Assembly: GCF_026723825.1 (NCBI RefSeq)
Contig: NZ_CP113519.1
Span: forward strand, 1,674,001-1,738,000
Direction: 5' to 3'
Source of the DNA: Pseudomonas sp. GOM7
Lineage (GTDB): Bacteria > Pseudomonadota > Gammaproteobacteria > Pseudomonadales > Pseudomonadaceae
Length of the DNA: 64,000 nucleotides
In this document: positions 50,177 through 58,266 of the stretch, in pieces
Layout of the letters: the number at the start of each line of letters is the position of its first letter
How positions within the stretch are numbered: position 1 is the stretch's first letter
Notes under the pieces: model-generated
Databases searched by the model: none
Seen by the model: only the letters and a program-made list of their open reading frames with translations
Told to the model about the DNA's origin: nothing
Program-made: the position numbers and the translations under genes

Positions 50177-51111
50177 GTTTCCGGCCACTGGTCGCTGACC
50201 AGAAATACCCGCTCGACCTCGCGCCAGTCCCCCGTCTCATCGACCTCCAGGCGCACCAGTAGCTGCGCCTGGGCCTCTGGCGGCAGGGCGCTCAACCAAT
50301 GCTCGAATCTTTCCTGCGACCAGCGTTGTTCTGCGTCCATCAAGGCCGGGGCCAGCCAGGCCAACCTGGGCAGGGGCTGCCAGCAGGCCTCGGGGTTTTG
50401 GCCGGCAAATACCACCCAGTCGGCTCGGCGCAGCCAGTGCCCGCGCAGGTGACGGGGGCAGGCGCCGCGCGGCGGTGCGCAGCCCCCAGGCCAGGGATAG
50501 AACAGATAGCCGCCGAGCCAGAAAGCGGAGCGGACTTCACGCACCTGCAGCTCGTTCAGCGCTCCCCGTGCTTCGCGGCGCGATGACAGCGGCAGTTGAT
50601 GCTGGGCGAGATGGCTCAGTTTGAGGTCGAGCCGATCATGACTGCCAGGGCCGAGCCATTGGCTGGCATCGCTGCCGTCGGCCGCCTCGGGGCCGAGATA
50701 GAACTTTACCGCCAGCTCCAGGTGATGCTCGCCCTCTGCGTCGCGCAGCAGCAGATCCAGCTCGCCCAGGGTATGGCCATGCTGACGAATCGCCAGGTTG
50801 GCCGCGATGACTTCGATATCTGGTGCGGCCTGCAGGGCGTATTGCCAGAGGCGCTCGTAGTACAGGCCAAGACGCCGCACCGGCTTCTCGGCCAACCAGG
50901 CATGCAGCGCTTCGGGTGCTTCGTCCTGGCGGATCAGCCAGTCCGCCAACAAGTGCGGGCGCTGCGCCCAGTCGCTGGCCTGCAGGGGATGACGCTGGGG
51001 GTTCGTGGTCTCACCCAGCAAGGGCGCTGACAGCAACGCCCAGGCCAGGTCACGCACGGCTGGGGTGCGCAAGGTCTGCAGCAGGTCGTGCAGCGTGTCG
51101 GGAGCGATCAT
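50173..51111 (-). CDS. DUF1853 family protein
   Basis: A 312-residue protein of the DUF1853 family, function unknown. Conserved segments include RRLGLYYERLWQYAL near residue 80 and DLLLRDAEGEHHLELAVKFYL near 130; the latter (D...E-x-K with a beta-strand setting) resembles the core of PD-(D/E)xK nucleases, which I offer as inference only. It is divergent from the NAD kinase gene. The C-terminal codon is followed by a stop provided by a REP element. Confidence 0.78.
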   Translation of the reverse strand: MIAPDTLHDLLQTLRTPAVRDLAWALLSAPLLGETTNPQRHPLQASDWAQRPHLLADWLIRQDEAPEALHAWLAEKPVRRLGLYYERLWQYALQAAPDIEVIAANLAIRQHGHTLGELDLLLRDAEGEHHLELAVKFYLGPEAADGSDASQWLGPGSHDRLDLKLSHLAQHQLPLSSRREARGALNELQVREVRSAFWLGGYLFYPWPGGCAPPRGACPRHLRGHWLRRADWVVFAGQNPEACWQPLPRLAWLAPALMDAEQRWSQERFEHWLSALPPEAQAQLLVRLEVDETGDWREVERVFLVSDQWPET

Positions 51112-51196
51112 CAGGCGAGCATAGCTCGGTTTGCCGCTGCCTTGGCCTTTGGCCGATAATCCCCCTTTCGTTTCTTATCTGTCTGGCGGGAACCCC

Positions 51197-52084
51197 ATGG
51201 ATCAATTTCGCAATGTCGGCATCATCGGGCGCCTGGGTAGCACACGGGTGCTGGAAACCGTGCGCCGGCTCAAGCGTTTTCTCATCGACCGCCATCTGCA
51301 TGTGATTCTCGAAGACACCATCGCCGACCTGCTGCCCGGCCATGGCCTGCAGACCTCCTCGCGCAAGATGCTCGGTGAGGTGTGCGACCTGGTGATCGTC
51401 GTCGGCGGCGACGGCAGCATGCTTGGCGCTGCCCGCGCCCTGGCGCGGCACAAGGTGCCGGTGCTGGGTATCAACCGTGGCAGCCTGGGCTTTCTCACCG
51501 ACATCCGCCCCGACGAGCTGGAGCTCAAGGTGGCGCAGGTACTGGAAGGCCAGTACCTGACCGAGAACCGCTTCCTGCTCGAAGCCGAAGTGCGCCGCCA
51601 GGGCGAGGCCATCGGCCAGGGCGACGCGCTCAACGACGTGGTGCTGCACCCCGGCAAGTCGACGCGGATGATCGAGTTCGAGCTGTACATTGATGGCCAG
51701 TTCGTCTGCAGCCAGAAGGCCGACGGCCTGATCGTCGCCACGCCCACCGGCTCCACTGCCTATGCGCTGTCCGCCGGTGGGCCGATCATGCACCCCAAGC
51801 TGGACGCCATCGTCGTGGTGCCGATGTACCCGCACACCTTGTCCAGCCGGCCCATCGTGGTCGACGGCCACAGCGAGCTGAAGGTGGTGGTGTCGGCGGA
51901 CATGACCATCTACCCGCAGGTGTCCTGCGACGGTCAGAACCACTTCACCTGTGCCCCGGGCGATACCCTGCACGTGGCCAAGAAGGCGCAGAAGCTGCGT
52001 CTGATCCACCCGCTGGATCACAACTACTACGAGGTCTGCCGTACCAAGCTGGGTTGGGGTAGCCGCCTGGGAGGGCAGGACTGA
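51197..52084 (+). CDS. nadK: NAD kinase
   Basis: Phosphorylates NAD to NADP with ATP. The 295-residue protein has the GGDG motif in VIVVGGDGSMLGAAR, then GINRGSLGFLTDI, NDVVLH and the TPTGSTAYALSAGGPI loop. The start at 51197 follows GGCGGGA. It is followed without gap by a phosphoesterase gene and then a rhomboid gene, apparently one operon. Confidence 0.95.
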   Translation: MDQFRNVGIIGRLGSTRVLETVRRLKRFLIDRHLHVILEDTIADLLPGHGLQTSSRKMLGEVCDLVIVVGGDGSMLGAARALARHKVPVLGINRGSLGFLTDIRPDELELKVAQVLEGQYLTENRFLLEAEVRRQGEAIGQGDALNDVVLHPGKSTRMIEFELYIDGQFVCSQKADGLIVATPTGSTAYALSAGGPIMHPKLDAIVVVPMYPHTLSSRPIVVDGHSELKVVVSADMTIYPQVSCDGQNHFTCAPGDTLHVAKKAQKLRLIHPLDHNYYEVCRTKLGWGSRLGGQD

Positions 52085-53059
52085 ATGTCCATCGACCCCC
52101 ATCGTGGCTATGACCTGATCGGTGATATCCACGGTTGTGCGCGCACCCTGGAACGTCTGCTCGAACGCCTGGGCTATAGTCGCCAGGAAGGCGTGTGGCG
52201 CCACCCGCGGCGCATGGTGCTGTTTCTCGGTGATCTGATCGACCGTGGCCCGGGTATTCGCGAGACCTTGCATCTGGTGCGCGACATGGTCAGCGCCGGT
52301 CAGGCCCTGTGCATCATGGGCAACCATGAGTACAACGCGCTGGGCTGGAGCACGCCGGCACCGCCCGGCAGCGGCCGCCAGCACGTGCGTGAGCACAGCC
52401 CACGGCACCTGCGCCTGATCCGTGAAACCCTGGCGCAGTTCGAGGGGCACCCACAGGAGTGGCGCGAATTCCTGCGCTGGTTCTACGAGATGCCCCTGTT
52501 CATCGACGCCGGGCATTTTCGCGTCGTGCATGCCTGCTGGGACGCCGAACTGATCGCGCCGCTCAGGCAGCAATTTCCCGATGGCTGCATCGATGAACAT
52601 TTCCTCCAGGCCTCGGCGGTGCCCGGCAGCTTCGCCAACATGGCGCTCGACCGCCTGCTGCGTGGCACCGACATGCGCCTGCCGCACGGCCTGACCCTGA
52701 CCGGCGGCGACGGCTTCACCCGTTCCTATTTCCGCACCAAGTTCTGGGAAGAGGATCCGCAGACCTACGGCGATATCGTCTTCCAGCCCGATGCCTTGCC
52801 GGAGCTGGCGGCGCAGACGCCCTTGAGCGAACTGCAGAAGGACGAACTGCTCAAATATGGCGCGCACGAACCGCCGCTGTTCGTCGGCCACTACTGGCGC
52901 CGCGGCAAGCCGGCACCGATCCGCCCGAACCTGGCCTGCCTGGATTACAGCGCGGTGATCGGCGGCCGGCTGGTGGCTTACCGGCTCGATCATGAGCAGC
53001 GTCTGGATGCGAGCAAATTCGTCTGGGTCGATGTCGACCCGCAGGAGGCGCCACGATGA
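52085..53059 (+). CDS. Metallophosphoesterase, calcineurin-like
   Basis: A 324-residue two-metal phosphoesterase. The metal motifs are GDIHGC (DxH), FLGDLIDRGPG (GDxxDRG) and MGNHEYN (GNHE), with later His residues in VVHACWD and FVGHYW. It resembles bacterial PrpA/ApaH-like phosphatases; natural substrate unknown. The ATG at 52085 directly follows the nadK stop, and its end overlaps the rhomboid gene by 4 bp, so coupled translation is likely. Confidence 0.88.
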   Translation: MSIDPHRGYDLIGDIHGCARTLERLLERLGYSRQEGVWRHPRRMVLFLGDLIDRGPGIRETLHLVRDMVSAGQALCIMGNHEYNALGWSTPAPPGSGRQHVREHSPRHLRLIRETLAQFEGHPQEWREFLRWFYEMPLFIDAGHFRVVHACWDAELIAPLRQQFPDGCIDEHFLQASAVPGSFANMALDRLLRGTDMRLPHGLTLTGGDGFTRSYFRTKFWEEDPQTYGDIVFQPDALPELAAQTPLSELQKDELLKYGAHEPPLFVGHYWRRGKPAPIRPNLACLDYSAVIGGRLVAYRLDHEQRLDASKFVWVDVDPQEAPR

Positions 53060-53916
53060 CCGCTAGCGTTGCACTACGTCTGCCGCTGGAGACCGACCTC
53101 AGCGGCTTCATCGCCCTGCTGCAACGCCTGCGCGTGCCGCATCGGGTGGCCGAGGAGGGCGGTGAACAGGTGCTCTGGGTGCACGGTGAGGAACTGGCCG
53201 AGCAGGTGCGTGAGCTCTACGCACAGCATCCTCTAGGTGATGTGAATGGCGACTTCCCCCAGGCCGTGGCGCCTGCGCGCACCCCTGTGCTGGTGCAACT
53301 ACGACGTAGCCCGCTGACGGCTCTGATGCTGCTGATCACCTTCATCGTCTTCGCCGTGACTCTGGCAGGTGAGAACTACGCCGCGATTCGCTGGCTGAGC
53401 TTCGTCGATTTTCACATTGACGGTGGCAACATCTACCTCAACTACCTGGATGCAACGCTGGCCAGCGGCCAATGGTGGCGTTTGATCACGCCCATGCTGA
53501 TCCACTTCGGCTGGCTGCATCTGGCGATGAACAGCCTGTGGTACTGGGAGCTGGGCCGGCGCATCGAGTTTCGTCAGGGCGCCATCGGCCTGCTCGGGCT
53601 GACCTTGCTGTTCGGTCTGGCCTCGAACTTCGCCCAGTACTGGTGGGCGGGGCCCTCGCTGTTCGGCGGTCTGTCCGGCGTGCTCTACGGCCTGCTCGGG
53701 CATTGCTGGATCTACCAGCGCCTGGCGCCCAACCCGGCCTATCGCCTGCCGCCCGGTGTGCTGGTGATGATGCTGGCCTGGCTGGCGATCTGCATGACTG
53801 GCGTGTTCGAGCTGCTGCAGTTCGGCGCCATCGCCAACGCCGCGCATGTCGGCGGCCTGCTCACCGGCTGCCTGACCGGGCTGCTTGGCGGTATGCTGGC
53901 CCGACGTAACGCTTGA
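53056..53916 (+). CDS. Rhomboid intramembrane serine protease (GlpG-like)
   Basis: A 286-residue membrane protease that cuts helices within the lipid bilayer. A soluble N-terminal domain (about 1-75) is followed by six helices. The catalytic Ser is in FGGLSGVLYGLLG and the catalytic His in NAAHVGGLLTG; the oxyanion Asn is in HLAMNSLWYW. All are in the right order. ATGA overlap with the phosphoesterase gene. Substrates unknown. Confidence 0.92.
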   Translation: MTASVALRLPLETDLSGFIALLQRLRVPHRVAEEGGEQVLWVHGEELAEQVRELYAQHPLGDVNGDFPQAVAPARTPVLVQLRRSPLTALMLLITFIVFAVTLAGENYAAIRWLSFVDFHIDGGNIYLNYLDATLASGQWWRLITPMLIHFGWLHLAMNSLWYWELGRRIEFRQGAIGLLGLTLLFGLASNFAQYWWAGPSLFGGLSGVLYGLLGHCWIYQRLAPNPAYRLPPGVLVMMLAWLAICMTGVFELLQFGAIANAAHVGGLLTGCLTGLLGGMLARRNA

Positions 53917-53969
53917 ACCGACTAATCTGGCGGGTCTGACCCGCCCTGTGATTCATCTGGAGACCCTCC

Positions 53970-54233
53970 ATGTCGTCCTTTCTCGAAGCCATCGACAACA
54001 TCACCCCGGAAATCTACGAGAGCCTCAAGCTGGCCGTGGAAATCGGCAAGTGGCCCGATGGCCGCAAGCTTACCCAGGAGCAGAAGGAGCTGAGCCTGCA
54101 GGCGATGATCGCCTGGGAAATGCAGAATCTGCCGGAGGAGGAACGCACCGGCTATATGGGTGAGCAAGCGTGCAAGTCCAAATCCGAGCCGGTGCCGAAC
54201 CTGCTGTTCACCTCTTCGGATACCCTGCACTGA
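53970..54233 (+). CDS. DUF1315/YeaC-like protein
   Basis: An 87-residue small protein of the DUF1315 family (E. coli YeaC), function unknown. Helical, with the conserved block YESLKLAVEIGKWPDGRKLT and AMIAWEMQNLPEEERTGYM. GGAGACCC precedes the ATG. It overlaps the DUF2797 gene by one base (TGATG), so the two are translated together. Confidence 0.85.
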   Translation: MSSFLEAIDNITPEIYESLKLAVEIGKWPDGRKLTQEQKELSLQAMIAWEMQNLPEEERTGYMGEQACKSKSEPVPNLLFTSSDTLH

Positions 54234-55066
54234 TGGAACTGGGACGTGGCTCGCTGAGCAAGATGAAGGCGCACCTGGAGGCGCCGGTGCAGTATGCGTT
54301 TCGTCTGGGTGACGAGGAGGTGCCGGTCAACCCGCTGGTGGGCAAGCAGCTGCGCCTGGAATACCTCGGCGCCATCCATTGCAGCCACTGCGGGCGCAAG
54401 ACCAAGACCAGCTTCAGCCAGGGTTATTGCTACCCTTGCATGCAGAAGCTGGCGCAGTGCGACGTGTGCATCATGAGCCCGGAAAAGTGCCATTACGACC
54501 AGGGCACCTGCCGCGAGCCGAGCTGGGGCGAGCAGTTCTGCATGACTGATCATATCGTCTACCTGGCCAACTCCAGTGGCGTGAAGGTGGGCATCACTCG
54601 CGCCAGCCAGGTGCCGACGCGCTGGATCGATCAGGGCGCGACTCAGGCGCTGGCCATTCTGCGCGTCGCCACCCGGCAGCAGTCCGGCTTCGCCGAGGAT
54701 CTGCTGCGCAGCCAGGTGGCGGACAAGACCAACTGGCGTGCATTGCTCAAGGGCGACGCCGCGCCGGTCGATCTGCTGGCGATCCGCGAGCAACTGTTCG
54801 ATGCCTGTGGCGCGGGTATCAGTGGTCTGCAGCAGCGCTTCGGCCTGCAGGCCATCCAGCCGCTGAGCGCGGCCGAGGTGCTGGAAATCCGCTACCCCAT
54901 CGAGGCCTATCCGGCCAAGATCAGCAGTTTCAATCTGGACAAGCAGCCCCTGGCCGAGGGTACCCTGCTCGGTATCAAGGGCCAGTACCTGATGTTCGAC
55001 ACCGGCGTGATCAATATCCGCAAATACACTGCGTACCAGTTGGCCATCCACGAGATCGCCGCCTGA
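54233..55066 (+). CDS. DUF2797 family protein (zinc motifs plus GIY-YIG-like segment)
   Basis: A 277-residue protein of unknown function. Residues 50-103 hold nine Cys: C50-x2-C53, C66-x2-C69, C76-x2-C79, C86, C93 and C103, enough for two metal sites. Then VYLANSSGVKVGIT (about 109-122) with Arg130 and a later Glu resembles a GIY-YIG nuclease core. A nucleic acid-processing role is a reasonable guess but not shown. Coupled to DUF1315 upstream. Confidence 0.8.
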   Translation: MELGRGSLSKMKAHLEAPVQYAFRLGDEEVPVNPLVGKQLRLEYLGAIHCSHCGRKTKTSFSQGYCYPCMQKLAQCDVCIMSPEKCHYDQGTCREPSWGEQFCMTDHIVYLANSSGVKVGITRASQVPTRWIDQGATQALAILRVATRQQSGFAEDLLRSQVADKTNWRALLKGDAAPVDLLAIREQLFDACGAGISGLQQRFGLQAIQPLSAAEVLEIRYPIEAYPAKISSFNLDKQPLAEGTLLGIKGQYLMFDTGVINIRKYTAYQLAIHEIAA

Positions 55067-55072
55067 CCACCA

Positions 55073-55102
55073 CTTGCAGCTTGCGGCTTGAAGCTTGCAG
55101 CT
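55073..55102. repeat. GCTTGCAGC-type repeat upstream of pepN
   Basis: CTTGCAGCTTGCGGCTTGAA followed by GCTTGCAGCT, the same family as the repeats flanking metG. It lies 20 bp before the pepN start. Confidence 0.65.
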
Positions 55103-55121
55103 GCCTCGAAGAGGCTTCGCC

Positions 55122-57779
55122 ATGCGCACCGAGCAATCCAAGACTATTTATCTGAAGGATTATCAGGTTCCCGACTACCTGATCGACGAGACCCACCTGA
55201 CCTTCGAGCTGTTCGAGGATCACAGTCTGGTGCACGCGCAGTTGGTCATGCGTCGCAACCCCGATGCCGGAGCTGGCCTGCCGAAGTTGGTGCTCGATGG
55301 TCAGCAGCTTGAACTGCTGGAGCTCAAGCTCGATGACCGCGAACTGGGCGAGGGCGACTACACGCTGACCGACAGCCACCTGACCCTGCAGCCGACCCAG
55401 GAGCGCTTCGTGGTCGACAGCAGCGTGCGCATCCACCCGGAGAGCAACACCGCGCTGGAAGGCCTGTACAAGTCCGGCAAGATGTTCTGTACCCAGTGCG
55501 AGGCCGAGGGCTTCCGCAAGATCACCTTCTACCTCGACCGTCCGGACGTGATGAGCAAGTTCACCACCACGGTCAGCGCCGAGCAGCATGCCTACCCGGT
55601 GCTCTTGTCCAACGGCAACCCGATTGCCAGCGGCTCGGAAGAGGGCGGTCGGCACTGGGCTACCTGGGAAGACCCGTTCAAGAAGCCGGCCTACCTGTTC
55701 GCCCTGGTCGCCGGCGACCTCTGGTGCGTGGAAGACAGTTTCACCACCATGAGCAAGCGCGAGGTGGCACTGCGCATCTACGTCGAGCCGGAGAACATCG
55801 ACAAGGTGCAGCACGCCATGGACAGCCTCAAGCGCTCGATGAAGTGGGACGAGGAGGTCTATGGCCGCGAGTACGACCTGGACATCTTCATGATCGTCGC
55901 GGTCAATGACTTCAACATGGGCGCCATGGAGAACAAGGGCCTCAACATCTTCAACTCCAGTTGCGTGCTGGCCAAGGCCGAGACCGCCACCGACGCCGCC
56001 CACCAGCGCGTCGAGGCGGTGGTGGCGCACGAGTACTTCCATAACTGGTCGGGCAACCGCGTGACCTGCCGCGACTGGTTCCAGTTGTCGCTCAAGGAAG
56101 GCTTCACCGTGTTCCGCGACAGCGAGTTCTCCGCCGACACCCACTCGCGCGTGGTCAAGCGCATCGAGGACGTGGCCTACCTGCGCACCCATCAGTTCGC
56201 CGAGGATGCCGGCCCCATGGCTCACCCGGTGCGCCCCGATGCGTACATGGAAATCTCCAACTTCTACACCCTGACCATCTACGAGAAGGGTGCCGAAGTG
56301 CTGCGCATGATCCACACCCTGCTCGGCCCGGAGCTGTTCCGCAAGGGCTCGGATCTGTACTTCGAGCGCCACGACGGCCAGGCCGTGACCTGCGATGACT
56401 TCGTCAAGGCCATGGAAGATGCCAGTGGCATCGACCTGACCCAGTTCAAGCGCTGGTACACCCAGGCCGGTACGCCGCGCCTGGCGGTGAGCGAGACTTA
56501 TGACGCCGCTGCTCAGACCTACAGCCTGACCTTCCGCCAGAACTGCCCGGCCACGCCAGGGCAGCACGAGAAGCTGCCCTTCGTGATTCCCGTGGCGCTC
56601 GGTCTGCTCGATGCCCAGGGCCATGAGCTGCCGCTGCGCCTGCAGGGCGAAAGCGCTGCGCAAGGTACCAGCCGCGTGTTGTCGGTCACCGAAGCCGAGC
56701 AGACCTTCACCTTCGTGGGTATCGCTGAGAAGCCCCTGCCTTCGCTGCTGCGCGGCTTCAGCGCGCCGGTCAAGCTGAGCTTTCCCTATGACCGCGACCA
56801 GTTGATGTTCCTCATGCAGCACGACTCGGATGGCTTCAATCGCTGGGAAGCCGGCCAGCAACTGTCGGTGCAGGTGCTACAGGAACTGATCGGTCAACAT
56901 CAGCGTGGTGAGGCTTTGGTGCTGGATCAGCGCCTGGTTGCCGCACTGCGTACCCTGCTGGAGGACGAGTCGCTGGATCAGGCCATGGTCGCGGAAATGC
57001 TTTCGCTGCCGGGTGAGGCCTATCTCACCGAGGTCAGTGAAGTGGCCGATGTCGAGGCCATCCATGCCGCACGCGAGTTCGCCCGCCAGCAACTGGCCAG
57101 CGCGTTGTTCGCCCCGCTGTGGGCGCGCTACCAGGCCAATCGCGAGGTTTCCAGGGCCACCCCTTACGTGGCCGAGGCGGCGCACTTCGCCCGTCGCAGC
57201 CTGCAGAACATCGCGCTGTCCTACCTGATGCTCAGCGAGAAGCCCGAGGTGCTGGCGGCCTGCGTCGAGCAATTCGAGAAGGCCGATAACATGACCGAGC
57301 GCCTGTCGGCCCTCGCTGTGCTGGTCAACTCGCCGTTCCAGGAAGAGCAGGGCAAGGCCCTGGCCATGTTCGCCGATTTCTTCAAGGATGATGCCCTGGT
57401 CATGGATCAGTGGTTCAGCGTACAGGCCGGCTGCCCGCTGCCGGGTGGCCTGCAGCGTGTGCAGGCGCTGATGCAGCACGAAGCCTTCACCCTGAAGAAC
57501 CCGAACAAGGTGCGCGCGCTGATCGGTGCCTTCGCCAACCAGAACCTGATCAACTTTCATCAGGCCGATGGTTCGGGCTACCGCTTCCTCGCCGACCAGG
57601 TGATCACCCTCAACGCCCTCAACCCGCAGATCGCCTCGCGGCTGCTGGCGCCGTTGACCCGCTGGCGCAAGTACGGTGCGGCCCGACAGGCGCTGATGAA
57701 GGCCGAGCTGGAACGCATTCTGGCCTCTGGCGAGCTGTCCAGCGATGTTTACGAAGTGGTAAGCAAGAGCCTGGCCTGA
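55122..57779 (+). CDS. pepN: Aminopeptidase N
   Basis: M1-family zinc aminopeptidase that removes N-terminal residues from peptides in the cytoplasm. The 885-residue length is typical. The GAMEN exopeptidase motif (MGAMENKGLN) and the zinc site HEYFHNW...E (VVAHEYFHNWSGNRV, then LKEGFTVFRD) are intact. Start ATG at 55122. A terminator follows at 57811. Confidence 0.96.
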   Translation: MRTEQSKTIYLKDYQVPDYLIDETHLTFELFEDHSLVHAQLVMRRNPDAGAGLPKLVLDGQQLELLELKLDDRELGEGDYTLTDSHLTLQPTQERFVVDSSVRIHPESNTALEGLYKSGKMFCTQCEAEGFRKITFYLDRPDVMSKFTTTVSAEQHAYPVLLSNGNPIASGSEEGGRHWATWEDPFKKPAYLFALVAGDLWCVEDSFTTMSKREVALRIYVEPENIDKVQHAMDSLKRSMKWDEEVYGREYDLDIFMIVAVNDFNMGAMENKGLNIFNSSCVLAKAETATDAAHQRVEAVVAHEYFHNWSGNRVTCRDWFQLSLKEGFTVFRDSEFSADTHSRVVKRIEDVAYLRTHQFAEDAGPMAHPVRPDAYMEISNFYTLTIYEKGAEVLRMIHTLLGPELFRKGSDLYFERHDGQAVTCDDFVKAMEDASGIDLTQFKRWYTQAGTPRLAVSETYDAAAQTYSLTFRQNCPATPGQHEKLPFVIPVALGLLDAQGHELPLRLQGESAAQGTSRVLSVTEAEQTFTFVGIAEKPLPSLLRGFSAPVKLSFPYDRDQLMFLMQHDSDGFNRWEAGQQLSVQVLQELIGQHQRGEALVLDQRLVAALRTLLEDESLDQAMVAEMLSLPGEAYLTEVSEVADVEAIHAAREFARQQLASALFAPLWARYQANREVSRATPYVAEAAHFARRSLQNIALSYLMLSEKPEVLAACVEQFEKADNMTERLSALAVLVNSPFQEEQGKALAMFADFFKDDALVMDQWFSVQAGCPLPGGLQRVQALMQHEAFTLKNPNKVRALIGAFANQNLINFHQADGSGYRFLADQVITLNALNPQIASRLLAPLTRWRKYGAARQALMKAELERILASGELSSDVYEVVSKSLA

Positions 57780-57810
57780 GTCGGGTTCGCTCTGCGCCGC
57801 AAGATCAGAA

Positions 57811-57846
57811 AGTGTTACCTGACTCGCTCTGGTAACACTTTTTTGT
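57811..57846 (+). terminator. Intrinsic terminator after pepN
   Basis: AGTGTTACC and its complement GGTAACACT around an 11-nt loop, followed by TTTTTTG. Confidence 0.85.
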
Positions 57847-58104
57847 TACTGAATCGAATAAGTCGCTGCCTTTAAAGTACCTACCCGAATTAAGGTTGGG
57901 GTGTTTTGCTTGACCCTGAGCATTTCTCATGCTCGTGAATCACGCCAAAGAGTGAGTCGCGTCATGAAAGGTGTCGGATCGTAGGACAGGATGACGTGTT
58001 CACGCGCTGCAAACCAGTAGATTGATCAGTGAATGATCAGTCAGGTTTTGGGTTTGCAAGTACCATGCTTGAGCGGTTCATGAGGTTTTGGACAAGCGTT
58101 TGAT

Positions 58105-58121
58105 TTGGCATCATGGTTGCA
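58105..58121 (+). promoter_or_regulatory. Candidate sigma-54 promoter
   Basis: TTGGCATCATGGTTGCA matches the sigma-54 pattern TGGCAC-N5-TTGC, with GG and GC separated by exactly 10 nt. It lies about 145 bp upstream of the DUF1302 start. No activator gene is nearby in the window. Confidence 0.6.
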
Positions 58122-58177
58122 GCGCCAGGCGCGCATGGGCTGGAGTGCCTCATAGGTCTGCCAGACAAAAACAATGA

Positions 58178-58193
58178 GTTTGATCGTTCAAAC
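58178..58193. promoter_or_regulatory. Candidate operator
   Basis: GTTTGATCGTTCAAAC: 6-bp inverted arms GTTTGA/TCAAAC with a 4-nt centre, about 57 bp after the candidate sigma-54 -12 element. The shape suggests a dimeric regulator; the factor is unknown. Confidence 0.4.
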
Positions 58194-58266
58194 CGCCGTA
58201 GTGCGGTGAACAGGTGCCCGCTGATCTAGGGCCAACAAGAAGAACTACCCGAGGAGTAATGTCTCG

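Larger units (their letters stand above)
57847..58266. promoter_or_regulatory. Long upstream region of the DUF1302 operon
   Basis: About 420 bp without a gene. It contains a candidate sigma-54 promoter (58105-58121), an inverted repeat (58178-58193) and a pair of TGATCA hexamers near 58022-58040, whose spacing could suit an activator site. GAGGAG near 58252 is the ribosome-binding site of the DUF1302 gene. Confidence 0.6.
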
